Shown here one piece after another: positions 22,974 to 32,440 of a DNA stretch of 64,000 nt. The stretch's first letter is position 1, and the number at the start of each line of letters is the position of its first letter. The notes under the pieces were generated by a model. The model saw only the letters and a list, made by a program, of their open reading frames with translations, searched no databases and had not been told where the DNA came from. Source of the stretch: Prochlorococcus sp. AG-347-K17 (GTDB lineage Bacteria > Cyanobacteriota > Cyanobacteriia > PCC-6307 > Cyanobiaceae); assembly GCA_003281385.1 (NCBI GenBank), contig QCCE01000003.1, positions 98,031 through 162,030 of the forward strand, read 5' to 3'. The position numbers were made by a program, and so were the translations under genes.

Positions 22974-23546
22974 ATGCCCCCACGCCCACGCTTTGATCGC
23001 CGAGCTCCTGTTAGAGAGCTACCAAATATAAATGAGAGAATAAAATATCCTCAACTGAGAGTCGTTGATTCAGATGGGAAACAATTAGGTGTCATAGATA
23101 GATTAAAAGCATTAGAAATAGCATCTCAAAGAGAACTTGATTTAGTTCTGGTGAGCGAAAAAGCAAATCCCCCTGTCTGTAGAATAATGGACTACGGAAA
23201 ATATAAATTTGAACAAGAAAAGAAAGCTAAAGAAGCAAGAAAAAAATCTCATCAAACAGAAGTTAAAGAAGTAAAAATGAGGTACAAAATTGACAAGCAT
23301 GATTATGATGTCCGCATAGGTCAAGCTACTAAATTCTTAAAATCGGGAGATAAAGTAAAATGTACTGTAATTTTTAGAGGTAGAGAAATTCAACACTCAA
23401 ATTTAGCTGAAACACTTCTTTTGAAAATGGCTAATGATTTAGAAGAGCAATCAGAAGTTCAACAAAGACCAAAAAGAGAAGGAAGAAACATGATTATGTT
23501 TTTAAGTCCTAGAAAAACCCCTCTCATTAAAAAAGATGATAGGTAA
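22974..23546 (+). CDS. infC: Translation initiation factor IF-3
   Basis: Keeps ribosomal subunits apart and proofreads initiation. 190 residues: the N domain ([33 protein letters not shown]) and the C domain ([26 protein letters not shown]). It uses an ordinary ATG, unlike the AUU start of E. coli infC. It is not next to rpmI-rplT, which sit 33 kb away in this window, so the enterobacterial infC-rpmI-rplT operon is split here. Confidence 0.98.
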   Translation: MPPRPRFDRRAPVRELPNINERIKYPQLRVVDSDGKQLGVIDRLKALEIASQRELDLVLVSEKANPPVCRIMDYGKYKFEQEKKAKEARKKSHQTEVKEVKMRYKIDKHDYDVRIGQATKFLKSGDKVKCTVIFRGREIQHSNLAETLLLKMANDLEEQSEVQQRPKREGRNMIMFLSPRKTPLIKKDDR

Positions 23547-23550
23547 AAAA

Positions 23551-23572
23551 TCGTCATTCAAAAATATGACGA
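23551..23572 (+). terminator. Hairpin just after infC
   Basis: TCGTCAT (23551-23557) and ATGACGA (23566-23572) form a perfect 7-base-pair stem with an 8-base loop, starting 4 bases past the infC stop. No run of T follows, so it is a weak intrinsic terminator at best and may instead protect the mRNA 3' end. Confidence 0.4.
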
Positions 23573-23623
23573 ATGTTAAAGTGTCAATATGGTTAAAAAA
23601 TAAATTAAACAGGGTTTTGTAAA

Positions 23624-24610
23624 GTGAGATTCCATATTCAACAAGAAAGTGATATACCAGCATCTACTCAACTATATAATCAAATTTGTTTTGCAATAGC
23701 AGCAAGATATTACCCTCCAGGTCACCGACTTCCCAGTACAAGGCAACTTGCAATGCAGACTGGACTCCATCGGAATACTATAAGCAAAGTATACAGACAA
23801 CTGGAAATAGATGGAGTTGTTGAAGCAATAGCTGGATCAGGTATTTATGTAAGAGATAACCTTACTAAAAGAGAATTTAAAGAATCAGTTTACTTAAAAG
23901 ATAAAAAAAGCAAAATACCAGATCAAGAAGCAAAGAAAGTTATTGACAACTTGATAAATCTTGGATGCACTTTACAAGAAACAAGAAATATATTGACAAA
24001 TGAAATTGATTGGCGAATTAAGTGCGGATCAAGAATCATAGTAAGTACTCCAAGGGAGGATATTGGCGCTTCAATGTTAATAGCAGAAGATCTTTCTAAA
24101 ACAGTTAATGTACCAGTAGAAGTAGTTCCTATGGAAGAATTAGAAAAAGTTTTGAGTAATTCAAATCATGGCACGATTGTCACAAGCAGATATTTTTTAC
24201 AGCCTCTAGAAAAAGTTGCTAAGCATCATGGAGTTCGCGCTATTGCAGTTGACTTGAGCGACTTTCAAAAAGAATTGAAAATTCTTAAGGAATTAAAAGC
24301 TGGAAATTGTGTTGGTATTGTTAGTATAAGTCCTGGGTTATTAAGAGCAGCAGAAGTTATCATACATAGCATGCGAGGTAGTGAATTAATGCTTATGACT
24401 GCAATCTCAGACAATAATAGTAGATTACTATCACTTTTAAAAACTTCGAACCATATCGTGTGTGATGGACCTAGTTTATCAGTTGTAGAAAACACATTAT
24501 TAAAAAATCGTTCTCAGTTGATGAGATTACCTCAAATAATATGTGCTAAAAATTATTTAAGTATAAAAACAATAAATCAATTAAAAAAAGAAATAGGAGT
24601 TATTAATTAG
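23624..24610 (+). CDS. GntR-family transcriptional regulator
   Basis: 328 residues. An N-terminal GntR winged helix (about 8-78: STQLYNQICFAIAARYYPPG, shown in part STRQLAMQTGLHRNTISKVYRQL) is followed by a C-terminal region of about 240 residues that is neither the MocR aminotransferase nor an obvious FadR fold. Its alternating beta/alpha pattern (RIIVSTPREDIGASMLIAEDL; GTIVTSRYFLQPLEKVAKHHG) hints at a ligand-binding Rossmann-like or periplasmic-binding-like domain. GTG start. It ends 6 bases before cysE, so it probably regulates or is co-regulated with cysteine synthesis; the ligand is unknown. Confidence 0.85.
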   Translation: MRFHIQQESDIPASTQLYNQICFAIAARYYPPGHRLPSTRQLAMQTGLHRNTISKVYRQLEIDGVVEAIAGSGIYVRDNLTKREFKESVYLKDKKSKIPDQEAKKVIDNLINLGCTLQETRNILTNEIDWRIKCGSRIIVSTPREDIGASMLIAEDLSKTVNVPVEVVPMEELEKVLSNSNHGTIVTSRYFLQPLEKVAKHHGVRAIAVDLSDFQKELKILKELKAGNCVGIVSISPGLLRAAEVIIHSMRGSELMLMTAISDNNSRLLSLLKTSNHIVCDGPSLSVVENTLLKNRSQLMRLPQIICAKNYLSIKTINQLKKEIGVIN

Positions 24611-24616
24611 ACCAAG

Positions 24617-25351
24617 ATGCTAAAAACTTTTAAATCAGATATAGAAATTATCAGAGAGAGAGATCCTGCCGCTAGAGGAATAATTGAAATATTGCTTTGC
24701 TATCCAGGCTTTCAATCAATAGTTATTCATAGGTTTACGCATAAATTATGGCAATTAAAGATTCCTTTGATTCCCCGCTTGTTAAGTCATATCAACAGAC
24801 TATTAACAGGGATTGAAATTCATCCTGGAGCTAAAATTGGTAAACGAGTTTTCATAGATCATGGAATGGGAGTTGTAATTGGAGAAACAGCTGAGATAGG
24901 GAATAATTGTCTGCTTTATCAGGGAGTTACATTAGGAGGTACTGGTAAAAATCATGGGAAAAGACACCCAACCTTGATGGAAAATGTTGTAATTGGGGCA
25001 GGTGCAAAAGTTCTTGGATCTATCACAGTAGGATCTAATACACGTATTGGTGCGGGTTCAGTAGTTGTTCGAAATGTGGAGGGTAACAGTACAGTAGTTG
25101 GGGTTCCTGGCAGAGTCGTACATCAAAGTGGTGTTAAAGTGAATCCATTAGCCCACTCTGCTTTACCAGATGCAGAAGCTAATGTGATCAAAAATTTAAT
25201 GGACAGAATAGACCTACTTGAAAATGAAATCCTAAAATTACAAAAAACTCTTCAATGTTTAGTTAACTCAGAATCCATTGATATCTCTAAACTCGGTGAC
25301 TCTCAAAACCTTAAAGACAAAGAAATAATAGAATTTCTTGGAGATGATTAG
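24617..25351 (+). CDS. cysE: Serine O-acetyltransferase CysE
   Basis: Makes O-acetylserine, the carbon acceptor for cysteine synthesis. 244 residues with an N-terminal helical part (DPAARGIIEILLCYPGFQSI) and a left-handed beta-helix of hexapeptide repeats (about 70-170), including HPGAKIGKRVFIDHGMGVVIGE and GVTLGGTG. The C-terminal tail of about 60 residues after the core is helical. It is immediately downstream of the GntR gene and convergent with secA, whose stop lies 4 bases away. Confidence 0.97.
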   Translation: MLKTFKSDIEIIRERDPAARGIIEILLCYPGFQSIVIHRFTHKLWQLKIPLIPRLLSHINRLLTGIEIHPGAKIGKRVFIDHGMGVVIGETAEIGNNCLLYQGVTLGGTGKNHGKRHPTLMENVVIGAGAKVLGSITVGSNTRIGAGSVVVRNVEGNSTVVGVPGRVVHQSGVKVNPLAHSALPDAEANVIKNLMDRIDLLENEILKLQKTLQCLVNSESIDISKLGDSQNLKDKEIIEFLGDD

Positions 25352-25355
25352 GTAT

Positions 25356-28190
25356 TTATTTAATTTTTTCATTAATTTCAGTTTTAGGTTGAAACATAAA
25401 CATTGAATAAATAACATTTCTCCTCATATTTGTCATCATTTCTAGAAACATATCATATCCTTCATTTTTATATTCTATTAAAGGATCTTTTTGGCCATAA
25501 CCTCTCAACCCGACTGATTCCCTTAAAGAATCCATTGATTGAAGATGTTCTCTCCATAAATTATCTATTTGCTGTAAGATAAAAAATCTTTCAGCTTCTC
25601 TCATTAATCCTGGACGAATCTTTTCTATTTGTGCTTCTTTTAAATCATAAGCTATTCGCAACTGCTCTTGAAGATAGTTTTTTAATTCTTCTATTGAAAG
25701 TAAGTTAATATCTTCAACTTTAAGGTCATCTAATAAATATATAAATTCTTTGACTTTAGATATTAATTGATCAATATTCCATTCTTCAGGTGGAAGATCT
25801 GGATTAATATAAGCCTCTACAATTTCACTCATTGTTCTTTCTCCATATCCTATTACTTGCCTCTTTAAATCAATTCCTTTTAAAACTCTTAATCTTTCGC
25901 TATAAACAGCCTTTCTTTGATTATTCATTACCTCATCATATTCGAAAACTTGTTTTCTAATATCGTAATAATAAGTCTCTACTTTCTTTTGAGCACTTTC
26001 TAAAGACCTAGTAAGCATCCCTGATTCGATAGGCATATCTTCGTCAACCCTAAATGCATTCATTAGATTTGCTACCCTATCACCTCCAAAAATTCTTAAT
26101 AAATTATCTTCCAAAGATAAAAAGAATCTTGTACTTCCAAGATCACCTTGTCTTCCAGCTCTACCTCTAAGTTGATTATCCACTCTTCTTGATTCATGCC
26201 TCTCAGTGCCAATAACATGCAAACCGCCAGCTTTTCTAACTTTTTCCTCTTCATGAATCAAAACTTTTTCATATTCTTGCTTTACATCTGATAATGATTC
26301 TCTCAAAAGATTTATAAATTTGTCCTTGGTTGGTGCTTTTTCTGCAGCTGTAGCTATCTTGTCATCTAGTTCTAAGGCAGAAAGTTGTCTCTCTCCCCAA
26401 TTTTCAACAAGTTTCCCAGACAAAAGAGAAAGTTTATTTTCAATCTCTTCATCTAGTTTGCAAGGAAATAGACTAGTTGAAGAGTCTGCAATATTCTTTA
26501 TCGCATTTGAACCCACCTTTGAAGAAAAACCACCCTTAGATTTTGAAGTTCTTTGCTTAGGGATTGGTGGTTTATGCTCAGTATCCGGCCTTACAAGCAA
26601 AGGAGTTAAAATCTCTTTTAATTTAAGTCTTGCCATATAGTCACTATTACCGCCCAGAATTATATCTGTCCCCCTCCCAGCCATATTGGTCGCGATAGTA
26701 ACAGCTCCTGCTCTACCTGCCTGAGCAACTATTTCTGCTTCACGTTCAACATTCTCTGGCTTAGCATTTAACAAATTATGTGGGATTTTTTCCTCGTTTA
26801 AAAGTGAACTAAGTAACTCACTTTTTTCAACACTTGTTGTGCCTACTAAAACAGGCCTTCCCTCTCTATGTATTATTGCAGTTTCTTTAGCTACGGCCTT
26901 CCATTTACCTATCTCAGTCTTAAATACTTGGTCAGACCAATCTTGTCTCTTCCTTATTTGATTTGTCGGTATAACTGTTGATTCTAATTTGTAAGTTTTT
27001 TCAAATTCAACCTCCTCTGTTTTTGCGGTTCCTGTCATACCTGCTAGCCCGGGATATAAAAGGAAAAAATTTTGATAAGTAATGGATGCTAAAGTTTGAG
27101 TCTCAGGCTGAATTTTCAGATTCTCTTTTGCTTCTATTGCTTGATGTTGGCCATCACTCCAACGCCTTCCTGGCATTACTCTCCCTGTAAATTCATCAAC
27201 TATCACAGCCTCATCATTTTTAATAATGTAATTTACGTCTCTAATAAACAATTCTTTGGCTTTTAAAGCATTAGTTATGTAGTGTGCCCATGGATCTTGA
27301 GGGTTATATAAGTCATTAACTCCCAAATACTCTTCAGATTTAGCGAAGCCTTGATCAGTTAATATACAACTCCTCTGCTTTTCATCAACTTCATAATCCC
27401 CTTCGGGATCAATACCATCCTTACTTAATTCTTTTGCTTTGATTAATGCCAGAGATAATTGTGCAGCTTTTTGATATTTTTCTTGCGATCTTTCAACTTG
27501 GCCAGAAATAATTAAAGGCGTTCTTGCTTCATCAATTAATATTGAATCAACCTCGTCAATTACGCAGTAATTGAATTTTCTTTGAACTACCTCATTAATA
27601 TCAGTAGACATATTATCTCTTAAATAATCAAATCCTAATTCGGAATTAGTGGCATAAGTTATATCACAATCATAATTTTTCTTTCTCTCAAATGGATTCA
27701 TATCTTGCTGAATTAAACCAACAGATAATCCTAAAAAACGATGGACTTGTCCCATCCATTCTGCATCTCTTCTAGCTAAATAATCATTTACAGTAACTAC
27801 ATGAACACCTTTTCCAGTCAGAGCATTTAGATAACAAGGTAACGTTGCGACAAGAGTTTTTCCCTCTCCAGTTTTCATCTCAGCAATTTGACACTCATTT
27901 AAAACCATCCCGCCTATTAACTGGACATCAAAATGTCTCATACCAAGAACACGTTTACTTGATTCTCTTACGATTGCAAAAGCTTTAGGAAGAAATTCTT
28001 CTAAGAGTTCTTTTTGTTTTATTGAATCTAATTCTGATGAAATCTTTGATTTAAGATTTTGAGTTTCTTTTCGCAGTTCATCATCAGTAAATTGAGAAAT
28101 TTCTTCTTCTAAAAAATTTATCTCTTCCACTATTGGTTGATAGCGCTTTAACTTTCGTGAATTCGGATCTCCAAACAAAAGTTTTAGCAT
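25356..28190 (-). CDS. secA: Preprotein translocase ATPase SecA
   Basis: Motor ATPase of the Sec pathway for plasma and thylakoid membranes. 944 residues: Walker A MKTGEGKT (105-112), DEVD box (212-215), preprotein crosslinking domain, NBD2 with [13 protein letters not shown], then [24 protein letters not shown]. Between these two NBD2 motifs lies an insertion of about 120 residues, known from cyanobacterial SecA. The C-terminal zinc-binding, SecB-docking tail (C-x-C-x8-C-H/C) is absent. Divergent from the GNAT gene. Confidence 0.98.
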   Translation of the reverse strand: MLKLLFGDPNSRKLKRYQPIVEEINFLEEEISQFTDDELRKETQNLKSKISSELDSIKQKELLEEFLPKAFAIVRESSKRVLGMRHFDVQLIGGMVLNECQIAEMKTGEGKTLVATLPCYLNALTGKGVHVVTVNDYLARRDAEWMGQVHRFLGLSVGLIQQDMNPFERKKNYDCDITYATNSELGFDYLRDNMSTDINEVVQRKFNYCVIDEVDSILIDEARTPLIISGQVERSQEKYQKAAQLSLALIKAKELSKDGIDPEGDYEVDEKQRSCILTDQGFAKSEEYLGVNDLYNPQDPWAHYITNALKAKELFIRDVNYIIKNDEAVIVDEFTGRVMPGRRWSDGQHQAIEAKENLKIQPETQTLASITYQNFFLLYPGLAGMTGTAKTEEVEFEKTYKLESTVIPTNQIRKRQDWSDQVFKTEIGKWKAVAKETAIIHREGRPVLVGTTSVEKSELLSSLLNEEKIPHNLLNAKPENVEREAEIVAQAGRAGAVTIATNMAGRGTDIILGGNSDYMARLKLKEILTPLLVRPDTEHKPPIPKQRTSKSKGGFSSKVGSNAIKNIADSSTSLFPCKLDEEIENKLSLLSGKLVENWGERQLSALELDDKIATAAEKAPTKDKFINLLRESLSDVKQEYEKVLIHEEEKVRKAGGLHVIGTERHESRRVDNQLRGRAGRQGDLGSTRFFLSLEDNLLRIFGGDRVANLMNAFRVDEDMPIESGMLTRSLESAQKKVETYYYDIRKQVFEYDEVMNNQRKAVYSERLRVLKGIDLKRQVIGYGERTMSEIVEAYINPDLPPEEWNIDQLISKVKEFIYLLDDLKVEDINLLSIEELKNYLQEQLRIAYDLKEAQIEKIRPGLMREAERFFILQQIDNLWREHLQSMDSLRESVGLRGYGQKDPLIEYKNEGYDMFLEMMTNMRRNVIYSMFMFQPKTEINEKIK

Positions 28191-28331
28191 AAGTCGAAAT
28201 TCCTAAATATTAATCCTATTACAAACATTATAAATTAGAGCGTTACAACAGAGTGAATAAAACTATTTACTATTTAATTTATAGAAAAGATCGATTATGG
28301 TATTTAGATTGAAGTCACAAAATAATTTAAC

Positions 28332-28339
28332 TGACGTCA
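28332..28339. promoter_or_regulatory. TGACGTCA palindrome before the GNAT gene
   Basis: A perfect 8-base palindrome 23 bases before the ATG of the acetyltransferase gene and within the secA/GNAT divergent spacer. It could be an operator, but a site this short is expected by chance now and then. Confidence 0.2.
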
Positions 28340-28362
28340 CTTTTCAAAAATCTTTTTAATAA

Positions 28363-28818
28363 ATGAAAGAAATATCATTAATCAAACATGCTAAAGGAGC
28401 TCTAGGTTTAAGGGTTTTTGGATTAGGTCCTAACCTTAAACCGACGAATGGATTAATTAAGCTACAAAAATTACTAGACTCTAATGCCTTCTGGGCAAAA
28501 CATAGAGCAATTAATGATTTAAAAAAATGCCTAGCTAAAAGTGATGTCGTAATAACTCTTTGGGTTGGAAAGGAAATAGTTGGTTTTGGTAGAGCTTTAA
28601 CAGATGGAGTTTACAGAGGTGTGCTTTGGGATATTGTTATAGATCAAAATCACCAAGGTAAAGGTTTTGGTACATTAGTTTTAAACAATCTTCTAGCTTC
28701 TAAAGAAATTAGAAATACAAAAAAATTATATTTAATGACTACAAATAAAAAATTATTTTATTCTCAATTTGATTTTAAAGAAGTCAATTCTCAAAATTTA
28801 TTAATTCGTGAAATATAA
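28363..28818 (+). CDS. GNAT-family N-acetyltransferase
   Basis: 151-residue acetyl-CoA-dependent acetyltransferase of the GNAT fold. The acetyl-CoA loop is QGKGFG (98-103), preceded by strand LWDIVIDQNHQ and followed by the helix TLVLNNLLAS; GFGRALTDG (74-82) is strand 3. The acceptor could be a small amine or a protein; it cannot be told from sequence. Convergent with the SnoaL-like gene at 28844. Confidence 0.9.
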   Translation: MKEISLIKHAKGALGLRVFGLGPNLKPTNGLIKLQKLLDSNAFWAKHRAINDLKKCLAKSDVVITLWVGKEIVGFGRALTDGVYRGVLWDIVIDQNHQGKGFGTLVLNNLLASKEIRNTKKLYLMTTNKKLFYSQFDFKEVNSQNLLIREI

Positions 28819-28843
28819 AGCACTCTTTTTCTAACAAACAAAA

Positions 28844-29275
28844 TCAGGATACAAATTTGCTATAAAGCCATCTTATAAAAGGACCTAAAATAGGGACTGG
28901 TCCAAATGTTGGCCCACAAAAATCAAAATAATCTCTATGCTCTTTTATTAATCCATTTTCACCAAATAATAAACGGGTTGTTCCAGGATAAATAAATTCT
29001 TTACCCATAATTTTTAAACCCATTGTCCATTCAACAAAACCACAATTTCCACTTATAGAAATTGCATGAGTTTCTAAAAAAACATCATCACATCTTCTAA
29101 CAAGCTTTTCTTGAGCTTTGATATAACTATCTAATCCCTCTGTTTCCTGAGTAGGATCCACAAAAATAACGTTCTCATTATAGAATTCAGCCCATTTTTC
29201 TTTAGCAGGGGGATCACCACCATATGGTTTAGTAAATAATCCTCTTAAATCCTCTAATGAAATTACTCGTTTCAT
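28844..29275 (-). CDS. SnoaL/NTF2-like protein
   Basis: 143 residues with the cone-like alpha+beta pattern of the NTF2/SnoaL superfamily: a helical N-terminus, WAEFYNENVIFVDPTQETEG, a helix (SYIKAQEKLVRRCDD), then strands ending HRDYFDFCGP. Family members include ketosteroid isomerase-like enzymes and non-enzymatic ligand binders; this one's role is unknown. It is the last core gene before the tRNA-Gly islet; the islet's distal repeat lies 43 bases upstream of its start codon. Confidence 0.8.
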   Translation of the reverse strand: MKRVISLEDLRGLFTKPYGGDPPAKEKWAEFYNENVIFVDPTQETEGLDSYIKAQEKLVRRCDDVFLETHAISISGNCGFVEWTMGLKIMGKEFIYPGTTRLLFGENGLIKEHRDYFDFCGPTFGPVPILGPFIRWLYSKFVS

Positions 29276-29629
29276 TATAAAAATATTATCAATATTACTT
29301 TAAAAGATAAAAACATTAAAAGCGGATGAAGAGTTTCAAAATATCGAAGTTAGCCTTCTCACTAGAATTGATAATGTTTGACAATAAGTTTAGAGAACAG
29401 TTATTTACATAGTCTTATTAACTTTTAGGGTATATAAAGCGTATGTTATTGCTGACGAACCTAATAAATTTATAGGCTTTTGAGGGCTATGTGAGTACCA
29501 GAAAATTATGCTTTCTAAAATGCCCTATCAGATATTTTTGGATGAATGATAATTATTTAATCTCGAATAAAGCCAAATTTTCAGATATTTCAATGTTTAA
29601 AAAGAACTTTTAAAATTAAATGTTATTAT
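29276..29629. other. 354-base gene-free spacer at the distal end of the islet
   Basis: It contains the promoter side of the SnoaL-like gene, the degenerate tRNA-Gly fragment (29319-29362) and about 270 bases of A/T-rich leader before the FkbH-like gene. A TTGACA at about 29378 could be a -35 box, but no good -10 at the right distance is seen. I found no ORF, integrase remnant, JUMPstart/ops motif or clear hairpin. Confidence 0.6.
29319..29362 (-). repeat. Degenerate copy of the tRNA-Gly 3' half (putative att site)
   Basis: Aligned without gaps to 32397-32440 (offset 3078). The first 15 bases are identical, 25 of the first 29 match, and 33 of 44 match out to the anticodon loop. Both copies are in the same orientation, so it is a direct repeat of the tRNA 3' half. 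It lacks the 5' half and cannot be a functional tRNA. The position at the far side of the islet fits the duplicated core left by integration into the tRNA 3' end. Confidence 0.8.
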
Positions 29630-29659
29630 TTGAATATTTTGAATGAATTAATAATTTAT

Positions 29660-31483
29660 ATGATAAATGTTAAGAAAATTCTTAGATACGCCTGGAATTT
29701 CACTACTAAAAAAAAATATAGGATTCATGTTAAATCAGTATTCGATTATTATATTTTAGAAAAGCAAGACAACAGTAACATAATTCAGAAATACAATTTT
29801 TTAAAAAATTATAAGATTTTTATTATCGCAGGATGTGAATTAACCTATTTCAAAAATACGCTTTCAAATTTTGGTATAAACACTTTGCATACTTTTGATT
29901 TGAAAACATCTTTTGAACCTTTAGGAGAGATCAATAATCCAAACAGCAGAATTTGGACATTTAAACCAAACATCATAGTTTTTTCTTATATTCAAAAATT
30001 TAGGAATATTGTTTTTAAGATTCAAAACAACTTACCAGAATTAAAAACTGATGAAGTCAAAGAATTTTTCAATGAACTTGAAAAAGAAATAATCTTTACA
30101 GTTAAGAAAACAAGAAGTGTTTATAAATTTATACCAATATATATTATTACTTATCCACTAACATATAAGCCAAACTTTGGTTTATATGAATATCAGAATG
30201 GAACATCGGGAAGTAGTTTAATTGAAACTTTAAAGAACTTTGATCTTTTACTATACAAATTGACAAGAAAAATTGAAAACTTACATGTCATCGACATTGA
30301 AGTAGCTATACAATACATCGGGAAAAATAAAGCAATTGACAAGTCTTGTTCAAATGGAATTTATGAACACTTAAGTAAAGAAGGTGGAAAAGAAGTTGCT
30401 CATCATTTTTTAAACATGTTAATACAATCAGAGCCAACTATAGATAAAATAAAATGTGTTGTTCTTGATCTAGACAATACTCTTTGGTCTGGAACATTAA
30501 TTGAAGATGGACCAGAAAACTTATCTATAAAAACAAATTATTTAGACTTGATAGAACAATTAATTAACAGGGGCATCATTGTTTGTATATGTTCAAAAAA
30601 TAATCCTCAAGATGAAGATCTCATAGGTGGGATTATAGGACCAATATTTGATAAATTAATGATCAAAAAAATTAATTGGAATCCAAAATCTGAGAATATA
30701 AAAAAAATAGCTAAAGAATTAAATATAGGATTAGCAAATATCGCATTCTTTGATGACAGTAAATTTGAAAGAGAAGAAGTATCAAAAAATGCTAAAGGGG
30801 TCAAAATCTTTTCAAATCTTGATTTATTTCGTATTATGAGTGACTCTATTTTTTTTACAAGCAGCAAAATAACTAAAGAATCTTCTAAAAAGAATGATTA
30901 CTATAAAACCCAGTTAATACGTAAAGAGAATGAGAATAAATCATCATCTAAAGAAGATTATCTTAATTTTCTAAAAAGTTCCTCTTTAGAATTGAATATT
31001 TTTAAAGCAAAAAAAACAGATCTTCCAAGAGTTTTTGAACTATTAAGTAAAACAAACCAGATGAATCTCACAATGGAGAGAACCCCTAATGAAAAAATTT
31101 CTGAATATTTCCATAACAAAAATACTACAATTTTTTGCTTTTCTTTAAGCGATAAATTTGGCGAATATGGATTAGTTGGTACAACTATTGTTGTTGAAAA
31201 AAAAGATGAAGTTCATATCAAGGAGATTACTTTAAGTTGCAGAGCAATGGGAAGAGATATAGAAGAATGCATGCTTATATACATAACTAATTTTTTTAAA
31301 GATAAATATCAATTCATAAATATCAAGACTAAAGAAACTGAAAAGAATGCTGATTTTGTAAAAAAATTAATCAAAAATGATTTTAAACTGTTAGATAAAG
31401 ATAAAAAAATGTACCAAAAGGTCTTAAGAAAAAATTCGGAAAGCTATCCTCATTGGATCGCTGTTAAAAATTTATGTTATTAA
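29660..31483 (+). CDS. FkbH-like HAD-IIIC family protein
   Basis: 607 residues from the ATG at 29660; an in-frame TTG at 29630 would add ten. The N-terminal 260 residues have an SGNH-like pattern typical of FkbH proteins (SFEPLGEINNPNSRIW; FKPNIIVFSY). The HAD domain has DLDNTLW (270-276), Ser312 (CSKNNPQDE) and FFDDSKFEREE (363-373). The C-terminal acyltransferase-like domain keeps KTNQMNLT (464-471) and LSCRAMGRDIEE (525-536). FkbH enzymes load glyceryl-type units on carrier proteins in polyketide pathways; in LPS or capsule loci the role is less clear. No carrier protein gene is nearby. Confidence 0.88.
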   Translation: MINVKKILRYAWNFTTKKKYRIHVKSVFDYYILEKQDNSNIIQKYNFLKNYKIFIIAGCELTYFKNTLSNFGINTLHTFDLKTSFEPLGEINNPNSRIWTFKPNIIVFSYIQKFRNIVFKIQNNLPELKTDEVKEFFNELEKEIIFTVKKTRSVYKFIPIYIITYPLTYKPNFGLYEYQNGTSGSSLIETLKNFDLLLYKLTRKIENLHVIDIEVAIQYIGKNKAIDKSCSNGIYEHLSKEGGKEVAHHFLNMLIQSEPTIDKIKCVVLDLDNTLWSGTLIEDGPENLSIKTNYLDLIEQLINRGIIVCICSKNNPQDEDLIGGIIGPIFDKLMIKKINWNPKSENIKKIAKELNIGLANIAFFDDSKFEREEVSKNAKGVKIFSNLDLFRIMSDSIFFTSSKITKESSKKNDYYKTQLIRKENENKSSSKEDYLNFLKSSSLELNIFKAKKTDLPRVFELLSKTNQMNLTMERTPNEKISEYFHNKNTTIFCFSLSDKFGEYGLVGTTIVVEKKDEVHIKEITLSCRAMGRDIEECMLIYITNFFKDKYQFINIKTKETEKNADFVKKLIKNDFKLLDKDKKMYQKVLRKNSESYPHWIAVKNLCY

Positions 31484-32280
31484 ATTCTATTTTTTTGAGA
31501 CTTAAAAGTGACCTTTTTAAAAAAGACATAAACGAATATGAAAAACTACTTAATGCTTTAATTATAAATAGGTTTCAATTAGTATCCTTAAAAAATGCTT
31601 TTCACAAACTTCCTTGTTTAGATTTAACTGCAGCATTAAGGCATGATGTTGATATAAATGATTTAAGAGGTAATCAGTTATTTTTTAAAATTGAGCAAAA
31701 ATTGGATGCAAAAGCAACATATTATTTTCGATTATGTACAGTTGATAAACATTCCTCATTTATCAAAGAATTATTATTGGCTGGCTTTGAAGTTGGTTAC
31801 CATTTTGAGGAACCAGCAAATTATATGAAAAAAAATCAAATTAAATCACTGTCAGAATTAAAAAATAAAAAAAAATTGATTCAAGATTTGATTTCTAAAA
31901 ATATTAGGAAATTTGAAAAAAAAATTAATAACCCAGTTTATTCTATAAGTTCACATGGAGACTGGATAAACAGAAAATATAACTTTTGCAATTGGGAATT
32001 TATAGATGACGAATTTTTAAAAAAAAATAACTTAGAGTTTGAGGCATATCAGCCATCATTTTTAAATAATTTTGACAGGTATATTAGTGATACAGGACCC
32101 TTAGATCAAAAATGGAGAAATAACATTGATATACATAAGTCACTTGAATATGAAGATAAAAGCATATGCATGCTTACTCATGAAAGGTCTTTCAATACAA
32201 ACTTATTGGCTATTTGGGAATCAAATTTAATCGTTTTGATTGAAAAAATAACTTATTTTATTTTTTCGAAAATTTCTTGA
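31474..32280 (+). CDS. NodB-like polysaccharide deacetylase family protein
   Basis: 268 residues whose ATG overlaps the FkbH-like stop by 10 bases, implying co-translation. Motifs fit the divergent deacetylase group often found in surface-polysaccharide loci: RHDVD (56-60, catalytic Asp and metal Asp), ATYYFR (81-86), EVGYHFE (106-112, metal His) and SISSHGDW (157-164). A role in trimming an acetyl or related group from a surface glycan is inferred. The DNA is very A/T-rich with long A-runs, like its partner. Confidence 0.8.
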   Translation: MLLNSIFLRLKSDLFKKDINEYEKLLNALIINRFQLVSLKNAFHKLPCLDLTAALRHDVDINDLRGNQLFFKIEQKLDAKATYYFRLCTVDKHSSFIKELLLAGFEVGYHFEEPANYMKKNQIKSLSELKNKKKLIQDLISKNIRKFEKKINNPVYSISSHGDWINRKYNFCNWEFIDDEFLKKNNLEFEAYQPSFLNNFDRYISDTGPLDQKWRNNIDIHKSLEYEDKSICMLTHERSFNTNLLAIWESNLIVLIEKITYFIFSKIS

Positions 32281-32329
32281 TATCAAATTTTTCTAAATTT
32301 CAATTCATAGAGCCATTATTACTAATCAA

Positions 32330-32394
32330 AACATACCAAAATTTAATTTAGTATGTTGCCAGACATTAGAAGAGTCTGCCGAAACGAGGTTTCG
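32330..32394 (-). other. Cluster of three inverted repeats just 3' of tRNA-Gly
   Basis: Within 65 bases are AACATAC/GTATGTT (32330-32336, 32351-32357), GCCAGAC/GTCTGCC (32358-32364, 32374-32380, one mismatch) and CGAAAC/GTTTCG (32380-32385, 32389-32394, 3-base loop). They lie between the deacetylase stop and the tRNA 3' end. They may end transcription from either side, or be structures of the element's recombination end. Confidence 0.5.
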
Positions 32395-32396
32395 AG

Positions 32397-32440
32397 AAAG
32401 CGGATGAAGAGATTCGAACTCTCGACATTCTCCTTGGCAA
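32397..32440 (-). repeat. tRNA-proximal copy of the islet direct repeat
   Basis: The 3' half of tRNA-Gly plus three flanking A bases, matching 29319-29362 (25 of the first 29 bases, 33 of 44 overall). Confidence 0.8.

Larger units (their letters stand above)
29319..32399. mobile_element. tRNA-Gly-anchored genomic islet, two cargo genes, no integrase
   Basis: About 3.1 kb delimited by the intact tRNA-Gly on the right and a degenerate copy of its 3' half on the left. Cargo is a FkbH-like gene and a NodB-like deacetylase gene, overlapping and on the strand opposite the tRNA. Three 60-base lines sampled inside the FkbH-like gene hold 11, 12 and 11 G/C (18-20%), against 20 in a sampled mutS line. 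No recombinase is present, so the element is either decayed or was moved in trans. Known relatives in concept are Prochlorococcus tRNA-associated islands and tycheposons; membership is inference. Confidence 0.7.

Noticed and set aside
29319..29362. A second tRNA-Gly gene
   Set aside because: Only the 3' half is recognisable, with about 11 mismatches in 44 bases and no 5' half to pair with, so it cannot form a functional tRNA. It is kept as a repeat.
29363..29659. Integrase remnant or JUMPstart element in the islet leader
   Set aside because: No frame with recombinase residues and no GGCGGTAGC-type motif was found on either strand.
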